This document shows, in pieces, positions 1-6,427 of a stretch of 49,665 nt of DNA. This DNA comes from Bacteroidales bacterium. GTDB lineage: Bacteria > Bacteroidota > Bacteroidia > Bacteroidales > UBA932. The notes under the pieces are model-generated. The model saw only the letters and a program-made list of their open reading frames with translations. It did not search any database and was not told the DNA's origin. Position numbers and translations under genes: made by a program. Where the stretch lies: assembly GCA_017469845.1 (NCBI GenBank), contig JAFUFP010000060.1:1-49665 (forward strand), given 5' to 3'. How positions within the stretch are numbered: the first letter of the stretch is position 1; every line of letters begins with the position of its first letter.

Positions 1-600
1 AAGGAGGGTTCCGCTTTGGTCACAAAGATGGAGAAACTGTTGTTCCTCTTCAAAAAAATGCCTACTATTGCGGAAGTCCCGGTAGATATAGTCCGGGAGT
101 TCAGCGGCATAGTCGACGACCTTGCCCTGAAGAGACTGGACAAAAGTGAACTTCAACATTATTTTGTGGATATGATCACAGCGGAAGACATAGACCTTAT
201 CCTCAAGGAGAGGGACCGCCGACACAGCGAGGAACGCGAGGATTGGCTCAAGGAGCATGAGGACCTTGTGCGGAAAAACGAGGGTCTTGTGCAGGAGAAC
301 GAGGGTCTTGAGCAGGAGAACGAGAGCCTTGTGCAGGAGATAGAGAGTCTTGTGCAGGAGAAAGAGAGTCTTGTGCAGGAGATAGAGAGTCTTGTGCAGA
401 AGAAAGAGAGTCTTGTGCAGAAGAAAGAGAATCTTGTGCAGGAGAAAGAGAATCTTGTGCAGGAGAACTCCAACATGAGAAACAGTCTTATGGACTTGCT
501 CTCCTCGAATTCCAGCGGATCCTCCAAAGAGGTGACAATCCCGAGAGAGATGATCGAAAAGATCCTGAAGATGGGTGAATCACATCCCGCCGCCGAGTGA
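1..600 (+). CDS. Coiled-coil protein with heptad repeats, probably 5'-truncated by the window edge
   Basis: The reading frame is open from base 1, so the gene may begin outside the window. A TTG at 16 preceded by AAGGAGG at 1-7, or the ATG at 28, are internal alternatives. The first ~60 residues (MEKLLFLFKKMP...) look like the C-terminal helical part of Rpn/PD-(D/E)XK transposase-like proteins of Bacteroidota; this is an impression, not a proven homology. Residues ~80-150 are a near-perfect heptad array (ESLVQEK/ESLVQEI variants) that should form a long parallel coiled coil. The tail ends with a short Ser-rich linker and a helix. No signal peptide and no catalytic motif is visible. It could be the tail of a recombination-promoting nuclease or a stand-alone coiled-coil protein; function unknown. 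Confidence 0.6.
   Translation, partial: KEGSALVTKMEKLLFLFKKMPTIAEVPVDIVREFSGIVDDLALKRLDKSELQHYFVDMITAEDIDLILKERDRRHSEEREDWLKEHEDLVRKNEGLVQENEGLEQENESLVQEIESLVQEKESLVQEIESLVQKKESLVQKKENLVQEKENLVQENSNMRNSLMDLLSSNSSGSSKEVTIPREMIEKILKMGESHPAAE
259..468 (+). repeat. Ten tandem copies of a 21-bp unit inside the coiled-coil gene
   Basis: Ten consecutive 21-base units with consensus GAGAGTCTTGTGCAGGAGAAA run from 259 to 468. The central copies (343-426) are almost identical and the outer ones diverge. Each unit encodes one heptad, so copy-number change keeps the frame and alters coiled-coil length in 7-residue steps. Confidence 0.9.
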
Positions 601-665
601 TACCCCGAAGCTTTTCGGATCGGCTGCCGACGCGGCTGATACGCTGATCCATGCACAATTTGCAC

Positions 666-700
666 AGGACCGGTGGAATGAATCCCTTCCACCGGTCCTT
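666..700. terminator. Bidirectional hairpin between convergent genes
   Basis: Arms 666-678 and 687-699 pair perfectly over 13 bp (AGGACCGGTGGAA / TTCCACCGGTCCT) with an 8-base loop. It sits between the convergent ends of the coiled-coil gene (600) and the GH78-like gene (748). T-runs are weak on both sides, so termination in both directions is inferred from position and stem strength. Confidence 0.6.
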
Positions 701-747
701 GTCATACATATGATTACATCCCTATCTTCCACACAACGGAAGCACAA

Positions 748-2457
748 TCACTTCACCCGCTTTACACCCTTAGGAAGTTCCACAGTAGTGGCAACTTTGC
801 CGTCAGCGCCCTTCTTATGGGAGACTTTGATCTGTCCATAGGGAGTCGCGACAGTTCCTTCCGCCCAGGAAAGATTTCCCAGATGGGGTTCTATGCGGAC
901 AGTCTTGTAACCGGGCTCGACGGGATAAACACCGAGGACGTGATGTGAGAGCCATGAAGTGGGGCCTGAAGCCCAACCGTGGCAGTAGCTGTGACGGTAT
1001 CCCACATAACAATATGCACCGCCGTCTCCGTGCATGTCATAAGCTCCTTCAGGGACAAGTTCATCAATCCTGGAAGCCTTGGCCACCTGCGAGTATTCCA
1101 GGTCCTCCCAGAAAGTGGTGGCTCCAAGATCCAGCATCGCGCCCCAATACTTGGACATGATGTCCATGGCCTCCTCGTACTTGCCGGCCTTCGCGAGAGC
1201 CTCGAGCATATAGTATCCGAAGAATGTGGAGAATCCGTTCGGGCCGTCCTTCATGATGATGTCGGCGCACGCCTGTGGATCCATGAGTCCCGAAAGGGAA
1301 AGAAGCGAAGCCGCCTGCTTGTTGCCCTTGGAATCGGGAGTGTAGGTCTTGAGCCTTGAAGCGGTTTCGGCGCACTTGGATTCCATCTGCTTGTCTCCGA
1401 GAAGACGGGCGATTTCCGCTCCGGCCTCCATGCTCATGAGTGCTACACTTTGCATTCCCGCATGTATGACGTCACGTTTGTCGGCCGTAGGCCAGTCCAC
1501 GAAACGGACTCCGCCCTTGAAAGCTTCCTTGTTTCCGTCGATATTCTCCATGATGTGGTCAAGGAGTTTGGATATATAGTCATGCTGCTCCTTCAGATAC
1601 TCGAGGTTGCCGGTATAGCGGTAGTGGTCCCTCTGGATAAGAAGCCACCACATCGAATAGGTGATGTATCCGTTCATCCACTGGTCAGCAGGAGTTATGT
1701 CCCTTATGAAATCAAGGCTCTTTTTCACTACGGGCTGCTCGCCGAAGACGGTGGTTATCGTCGTAACCTCGGGATGCATGTCACCGATCCACACAAGGCG
1801 GTCCCTCTTGATTCCGTCCCATACGTACTCCTGCATATTGAGCTGAACAGTATATGCTCCTGTCTTCCATATCTGATTGAGCCTATCGTCGCTGCAGTTG
1901 AAAGTTCCCAGGTAAGGGAGGTCGCGGTATTCGGATACCGCCCTCAGCGCCACGACATTGAGAACGACGTCATCCTCCACATCGATCCTCGCGAATCGGA
2001 AACCGGAACGGTTTGTTTCAGCCACGCCGAGTGAGGGAACTTCGATATGAAGGTCACGCATCGCATGGTCGTTCGTTGCCGTTGATCCTTCCGCATGGAC
2101 ATCGCTCATCGCTTCGGCTACGGATTCTCCCATCCTGACCCTTACATTGATGGGGCCGCCGCCGGAAAGGCTGCGCACGATCTGGACCCTGCCCTGGATC
2201 TCCTTTCCGAAATCGACCAATACTGCGGACCCTTTCTTCATCACCATCACATTCCTCTCCTGAAGGGCGGCCTGTCCGGCGTAAGGTCTCAGCAAGGCGG
2301 AGGAATTCTCAACTCCTGTTTCCCAAACGATGCGCGTAGGCTGAAGATACTCGGTCACGAAATCCGCGTCTTTCCTTTCGACATTCTGAGCCTGCGATAC
2401 GAATCCGGACGAACCGATAAGCGCCGCAACAGCTGTTGCGATAATAAATCTTTTCAT
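748..2457 (-). CDS. Secreted GH78-like alpha-L-rhamnosidase-related glycosidase
   Basis: 569 residues from the ATG at 2457, chosen over the ATG at 2466 because MKRFIIATAV... is a clean signal peptide cleaved near VSQAQ. The protein has a short N-terminal beta-rich part, an (alpha/alpha)6-type central domain and a C-terminal beta domain (HHVLGVYPVEPGYKTVRIEP), the order seen in GH78. Residues ~213-226 (WDGIKRDRLVWIGD) occupy the place of the GH78 DCPxRxExxxWxGD motif, and GATTFWEDLE (Glu ~451) matches the general-base segment. It is shorter than classical GH78 enzymes because the N-terminal beta-sandwich domains are mostly absent. The general-acid region lacks the usual Glu after Arg, so substrate and activity are uncertain. 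The gene follows the HAD gene by 42 bases on the same strand and is probably co-transcribed with it. Likely periplasmic. Confidence 0.8.
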   Translation of the reverse strand: MKRFIIATAVAALIGSSGFVSQAQNVERKDADFVTEYLQPTRIVWETGVENSSALLRPYAGQAALQERNVMVMKKGSAVLVDFGKEIQGRVQIVRSLSGGGPINVRVRMGESVAEAMSDVHAEGSTATNDHAMRDLHIEVPSLGVAETNRSGFRFARIDVEDDVVLNVVALRAVSEYRDLPYLGTFNCSDDRLNQIWKTGAYTVQLNMQEYVWDGIKRDRLVWIGDMHPEVTTITTVFGEQPVVKKSLDFIRDITPADQWMNGYITYSMWWLLIQRDHYRYTGNLEYLKEQHDYISKLLDHIMENIDGNKEAFKGGVRFVDWPTADKRDVIHAGMQSVALMSMEAGAEIARLLGDKQMESKCAETASRLKTYTPDSKGNKQAASLLSLSGLMDPQACADIIMKDGPNGFSTFFGYYMLEALAKAGKYEEAMDIMSKYWGAMLDLGATTFWEDLEYSQVAKASRIDELVPEGAYDMHGDGGAYCYVGYRHSYCHGWASGPTSWLSHHVLGVYPVEPGYKTVRIEPHLGNLSWAEGTVATPYGQIKVSHKKGADGKVATTVELPKGVKRVK

Positions 2458-2499
2458 ATCAATCATTTGTTGAATATTTCAATTAAAATATCGCCCCGA

Positions 2500-3273
2500 C
2501 TAAAACAGCCCGAGTGTTTCGCAGGCGTAGTAGATACCGTCATCATCCACATCCCTGGTTACGAAATCGGCTTTGTCCTTCAGTTCCCGGACGGCATTCC
2601 CCATGGCGACCTTGATCCACGGCCCCGTGAACATCGACATGTCGTTGAGTGAATCACCGAACACGACCGCATCTTCATAGGGAGCGCCCAGCATGTCCAT
2701 CATATTCATTATCCCTTCCGCCTTCGCCGTCGGTTCCACGAATATGTACTCATTCTTCGAACGGCAGAAAGGAAGTCCTTCCATCGCTTCTATATTCTTC
2801 TCCTCGCCGGGAAGACACGCCACATATGCCTTGTAGATGATATCGAACTGCTCCGGATCAAGACCGGGAACCACTTTTGTCTCCATATAGATATCGTGCG
2901 TGGCATCATAGAAGGAGCCGTCCGGGCAAAGCCTCACCACGGAATTGTCCGGCTGCAGTCCCCACGGTATCCCTTTTCTTTGGCATTCACGGACCAGGGA
3001 GACCATCTTTTCCTTGGGCAATGGGCGGATTTCCAGAAGCCTGCCCCCGAAGGTAAGGCCATATCCCCCGTCGCTGACCATGTTCTCAATTCCGAGTTCG
3101 GACAGATACGGTCTGGCCATGGCTTCGGATCTTCCTGTGGAAAGAGCGAGGAAATGTCCCGCCTCCTTCAATTTCCGGAGTGCGGTACGGGTGGATTGGG
3201 GGACATGCGGATTGCCGTATCCCGCCGAGATCAGTGTCCCGTCTATGTCAAAAAACAGATATCTTTTTCTCAT
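2500..3273 (-). CDS. HAD superfamily (Cof/IIB type) phosphatase
   Basis: 257 residues, the normal length for Cof-type HAD hydrolases. Motif I is DIDGT at residues 9-13 (FFDIDGTLI), motif II is the Ser/Thr of ALSTGR, and motif IV is GDSLNDMSMF near residue 205. The insertion between motifs II and III is the IIB alpha/beta cap. Such enzymes are cytoplasmic Mg-dependent phosphatases acting on sugar phosphates or related metabolites; the cap decides the substrate and cannot be read here. It is the first gene of a probable two-gene unit with the GH78-like enzyme, which hints at sugar phosphate turnover, but that is inference. Confidence 0.88.
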   Translation of the reverse strand: MRKRYLFFDIDGTLISAGYGNPHVPQSTRTALRKLKEAGHFLALSTGRSEAMARPYLSELGIENMVSDGGYGLTFGGRLLEIRPLPKEKMVSLVRECQRKGIPWGLQPDNSVVRLCPDGSFYDATHDIYMETKVVPGLDPEQFDIIYKAYVACLPGEEKNIEAMEGLPFCRSKNEYIFVEPTAKAEGIMNMMDMLGAPYEDAVVFGDSLNDMSMFTGPWIKVAMGNAVRELKDKADFVTRDVDDDGIYYACETLGLF

Positions 3274-3298
3274 GCTCCGATAAACTTCATCATATGTG

Positions 3299-3306
3299 CA
3301 AATCTA
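3299..3306 (-). promoter_or_regulatory. -7 element of the HAD-GH78 unit
   Basis: The minus strand reads TAGATTTG, an exact TAnnTTTG match, 25 bases before the HAD start codon. A TTTTG lies 25 bases further upstream, longer than the usual 19-21 spacing, so only the -7 part is supported. Confidence 0.45.
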
Positions 3307-3452
3307 CTCAATAAGATTCATCTCACCCTATCAAAAACTTCTGAAGTTTATTCATCTTCTTCTTTTCCGAAGACCGGAAAGAGAAAAATCTTCCTTCTTC
3401 CCCGACATCCTGCGGTTCCGGGGACATCAGCGTCCGGAACAGGAAATCAATA

Positions 3453-3478
3453 AGGGGCCGGAATCAGTGCCGGTCCCT
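3453..3478 (-). terminator. Second hairpin downstream of the esterase gene
   Basis: Nine base pairs (with one G-T) between 3453-3461 and 3470-3478, loop of 8. On the minus strand it is followed by TATTGATTT. Probably a back-up terminator to the stronger hairpin at 3559-3590. Confidence 0.4.
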
Positions 3479-3558
3479 GACTTCCGGTTCACATATCTCC
3501 CATATACCGGACAGATCAAATCTCCAAAGGCTCGGAAGACGCTCTGCCGTATATGATT

Positions 3559-3590
3559 CGGGAGGCCGCTTGAGTGAAAGTGGCCTCCCG
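3559..3590 (-). terminator. Hairpin terminator after the carboxylesterase gene
   Basis: A strong stem of about 13 bp (CGGGAGGCC plus GCTT pairing with AAGT plus GGCCTCCCG, one G-T pair), 40 bases after the esterase stop. No long T-run follows, so the call rests on stem strength and location. Confidence 0.55.
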
Positions 3591-3630
3591 AAAAGCTTTC
3601 AAGGAGGATCGGCGCTTCCCTGCAGAATCA

Positions 3631-5301
3631 TCAATGCATGAATTCCATCAGGAAAAGATTCCTCTTCTCGAAATTCTCGTCGACAACCTCATGGCTGTCC
3701 ACATCGATTATCATCTGGGGCGGGAATTCCTTTCCGTTTATCGTATGCCAATCGGGGAGACCCAATCCGTTGGGATTGCCGCTCTTTATGAAATTGGCGT
3801 AGAAAGAGAGGAACTGCGCTGACACATAATAATCTTCCGGTTGCCAGTCATAGACCCTGTTTGTCGGGAGTGTACCCATGGCGTACTCTATGTCGGCTGA
3901 ATGCGCGGCACCGTTGAAAACGGGAGGAGCCTGTACAACGGGAGCATCGTCATCGACTTTTCTGACTCCGCCGGCAAGTTCAGCCACCACACCCTGCATG
4001 GCCATAGCGGGACGCGGCTTTGAGAAATAGTACCTGTATACCGGTTGACCGGAAGTCTTCGCATGGAGATATCCGAACTTCCAGGTGCTGTATGCGATGA
4101 ACAGGTCAGACGCGAAATCGTATCCCGGCTTTCCGAGCACATCGGCGTCACTTACGAATCCGTACAGGGCCATTGCCTGATCGACCTTGTCTCCGAAAGT
4201 CGCGGCCATCACCGGACGGATATTCTCGAGCGTGGCTGGTCTACCCATAAGGAACATCAGAGGAGTCATCTCCGCGGAATTTCTTCCGACAAGGAGCGGG
4301 ACTTTCTGCTGAAGACCCTTCTCATAGATCGCCGAAGGCTGTTCAGGGAAGAAATAGCCGTCAACGTTGTATGTGGGAACTCCGTTGATGTTCGACTTGA
4401 CAAGAAGGTCTTCCGCGGACATGGCCCTGGCCTCCGCAATATTCTTCACGCCCATTTCCTGGAGTTTGGCCACTCCCAGAGCATCAGCTTCTTCCTGAGT
4501 CGGAATAGTGCCGGCGGTCACTGAACCGCTGGAAGCCATCGCCTTGGAGAAGAGTCCCTTGGTAAGAGGGGTGGCGATGAGGGCACTGACGGACATTGAG
4601 CCCGCGCTCTCTCCCACTATCGTAATACGCGAAGGGTCTCCGCCGAATGCCGAGATATTGTCATGCACCCACTTTATCGCGGCCACCTGATCAAGGAAAC
4701 CCCAGTTTCCGCTGCCGCCATAGGATGTTTCGGCGCTGAGTTCGGGATGGGCGAAGAACCCGAATATGCCTTCACGGTAGTTGGCTGTGATGGAGATGAT
4801 CCCTTCCCTTGCCATCGCTTCACCGGAGTACCTGGGTTCGCTTCCGCTTCCGGCATAAAGGCCACCACCGTTGAAATAAATCACGCTGGGAAGTCCGTCA
4901 GAAGCGCTCTTGGCCGGAGTCCAGATATTGAGATAGAGGCAATCCTCACTCTTTTTTTCAGCATTGAACCCCATATCACCGAACGGATTTCCCTGCATGG
5001 GGTCGTCACCGAACTTCTTGGCTTCCCTTACACCGGTCCAAGGCTTGACCTCCTGGGGAGCTTTCCACCGCAGGTCTCCGACAGGAGGTTGGGCGAAAGG
5101 TATACCGCGGAATATTTTGAGACCGGATTCGAGAGTACCTTCCAGCACTCCCTCGGCCACTTTGACCTGTGGATTACCGGCGGAAGAGAACGTGAAACTC
5201 TCCTCGCCCTGATAAGTCGGAGAAGGGACATTGCCTCCGCTGCAGGCCGCCACGGCCGCCGCCATTGTTACGGCGAAAGAATAAAACAGTACTTTTTTCA
5301 T
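3631..5301 (-). CDS. Type B carboxylesterase lipoprotein
   Basis: 556 residues from the ATG at 5301, the start of a lipoprotein signal (MKKVLFYSF...VAAC), rather than the upstream in-frame codon at 5346. The alpha/beta-hydrolase shows the oxyanion-hole segment NGGGLYAGSG, the nucleophile elbow GESAGSMS, and a likely catalytic His in GAAHSADIEYA near the C-terminus. The N-terminal pattern (GIPFAQPPVGDLRWKAP, EDCLYLNIWTP) is diagnostic for the carboxylesterase type B family (PF00135). It would be anchored in the inner or outer membrane and hydrolyse ester groups. Given the neighbouring glycosidases it may remove acyl groups from glycans or aromatic esters, but that is inference. Confidence 0.92.
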   Translation of the reverse strand: MKKVLFYSFAVTMAAAVAACSGGNVPSPTYQGEESFTFSSAGNPQVKVAEGVLEGTLESGLKIFRGIPFAQPPVGDLRWKAPQEVKPWTGVREAKKFGDDPMQGNPFGDMGFNAEKKSEDCLYLNIWTPAKSASDGLPSVIYFNGGGLYAGSGSEPRYSGEAMAREGIISITANYREGIFGFFAHPELSAETSYGGSGNWGFLDQVAAIKWVHDNISAFGGDPSRITIVGESAGSMSVSALIATPLTKGLFSKAMASSGSVTAGTIPTQEEADALGVAKLQEMGVKNIAEARAMSAEDLLVKSNINGVPTYNVDGYFFPEQPSAIYEKGLQQKVPLLVGRNSAEMTPLMFLMGRPATLENIRPVMAATFGDKVDQAMALYGFVSDADVLGKPGYDFASDLFIAYSTWKFGYLHAKTSGQPVYRYYFSKPRPAMAMQGVVAELAGGVRKVDDDAPVVQAPPVFNGAAHSADIEYAMGTLPTNRVYDWQPEDYYVSAQFLSFYANFIKSGNPNGLGLPDWHTINGKEFPPQMIIDVDSHEVVDENFEKRNLFLMEFMH

Positions 5302-5740
5302 ATATGACAAAATTTGATTCCTTGTCCTCCCCCTGTCCGGGAGCAATTTTTCCGAAAGTTATGACTTTTCCGGAAACGACGTACGTATTCACCGAATCTT
5401 TACACAAAAGAGCGGAAAACAGGATGTCCGACAAAGTCCGGTCCGGCCATGAGATCCGACTCTTTCGGGGCCGTAACTCCCTCTTCCCGTATGCCATGGG
5501 CAGTCAGTCCGCCGGGAAATGAGAAAAAAGTCGAATTTCTTTTTCTTCTTTTCATCCGAACCCCCCAAGGTGGAAATTCAAAAAAAAATCTAACCGGAGA
5601 ACGACTTTTCCGGTCCGATTTGATGACAAAAATCTTTTTACACAATAAAATTGTCTAAATATTTATTATTAGACCTTTTTCTATATTTGCCGGAACTTTT
5701 TTTGGGGAAAAGGCAATATTCAATCATCATAGCGACATTC
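5302..5740. other. Long non-coding region upstream of the esterase and the PKD-tail gene
   Basis: About 440 bases with only overlapping short frames on both strands and no convincing gene. The right part becomes AT-rich and contains the plus-strand TATATTTG element at 5692-5699 and a small inverted repeat (GTCTAA...TTAGAC, 5653-5674). No clear TAnnTTTG for the divergent esterase gene is visible. The region could contain remains of the upstream part of the truncated gene that follows, but no such similarity can be read directly. Confidence 0.5.
5692..5699 (+). promoter_or_regulatory. -7 element before the PKD-tail gene
   Basis: TATATTTG is an exact TAnnTTTG match, 41 bases upstream of the ATG at 5741. 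No TTG lies at the expected -33 spacing; the inverted repeat at 5653-5674 overlaps that area. Its position rules out the nominal start at 5651 if it is used. Confidence 0.45.
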
Positions 5741-6268
5741 ATGCTTGAAGCCGCAGTGATCTACAACATGGGATCGGCCGATTACTCCGGTGACATGAAA
5801 GTTGTCCTAGTCGACAAGAACGGCGACTGGAAGGAAGACATCAGCGAGAATCTCTTCGAGGAAGGTGATTCGATCGAATCAGGATACGGAACCGGCATTT
5901 CCGAAATCGAATGCACCATCAACGGGGACATCGCATTCGGTGACAGGGTCGCCATCTGGTATCTTCTGAGCGACGGCACCTGGACCCCCGTCAAATACGA
6001 CGCCACCAATTACGACGGAATCTGGACCCTCGCCTGCGTGGACGTGACCCTGATCAAGGTGAAGGACTCCTACAAGGCGGGTGACCGCTTAGAGTTTTCC
6101 CTCATTCCCTGCAACAAGAGGATAAGTTCGGTCACTTGGTCATTCGACGGAAAGAGCACCACCGCCGACCTTGTCAGCCTCACTTCCGGAACCCATACGG
6201 TTTCAGCGGCGATAACCTATGTGGACTCCACCAAGGAAACCGTCAATCAGACCATCGTTGTCAAGTAA
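5741..6268 (+). CDS. Probable remnant of a secreted protein with a C-terminal PKD/Ig-like domain
   Basis: 175 residues from the ATG at 5741; a later ATG at 5768 is also possible. The last ~50 residues (ISSVTWSFDGK... LTSGTHTVSAAI) are the Ig/PKD-like domain that closes many Bacteroidota surface proteins, and the preceding part is beta-rich. There is no signal peptide, which is abnormal for this kind of domain, so the gene looks like the 3' end of a larger secreted protein that lost its front. The putative -7 element at 5692 suggests it is still transcribed. A terminator follows at 6304. Alternatively it is a small stand-alone protein of unknown location. Confidence 0.5.
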   Translation: MLEAAVIYNMGSADYSGDMKVVLVDKNGDWKEDISENLFEEGDSIESGYGTGISEIECTINGDIAFGDRVAIWYLLSDGTWTPVKYDATNYDGIWTLACVDVTLIKVKDSYKAGDRLEFSLIPCNKRISSVTWSFDGKSTTADLVSLTSGTHTVSAAITYVDSTKETVNQTIVVK

Positions 6269-6303
6269 AAGGGTTCCTTCTTCACAATGACACCCTATCC
6301 CAC

Positions 6304-6336
6304 AAGGACTGCCGCTCAACCGGCAGTCCTTTTTGT
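6304..6336 (+). terminator. Rho-independent terminator
   Basis: Perfect 11-bp stem AAGGACTGCCG / CGGCAGTCCTT with a 6-base loop and a following T-run (TTTGTT), 36 bases after the stop at 6268. Confidence 0.85.
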
Positions 6337-6377
6337 TCGCCCTTTTGTTCAAATTCTCCCCCATCCGTCAAACGGCC

Positions 6378-6409
6378 GTTGTTTTCGAAAACAATAAGAC
6401 ATACCTTTG
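6378..6409 (+). promoter_or_regulatory. Promoter of the GH3 gene
   Basis: GTTG at 6378-6381, a 20-base spacer and TACCTTTG at 6402-6409 fit the Bacteroidota housekeeping consensus (TTTG-N19-21-TAnnTTTG). Transcription would start near 6414, giving a short leader before the ATG at 6428. Confidence 0.7.
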
Positions 6410-6427
6410 GTAAAGAAAAGAAAAGCA

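Larger units (their letters stand above)
3274..3630. other. Intergenic region between esterase and HAD genes
   Basis: No gene is seen in these 357 bases. Both flanking genes are on the minus strand. The stretch holds two hairpins that would stop transcription from the esterase gene (3559-3590 and 3453-3478) and a candidate -7 element for the HAD gene at 3299-3306 (TAGATTTG on the minus strand). The -33 element is not convincing. Confidence 0.6.

Noticed and set aside
159..692. Long minus-strand frame opposite the coiled-coil gene
   Set aside because: It mirrors the 21-bp repeats (Cys-Thr-Arg-Leu-Ser-Phe repeats), a by-product of the repeat; no start context.
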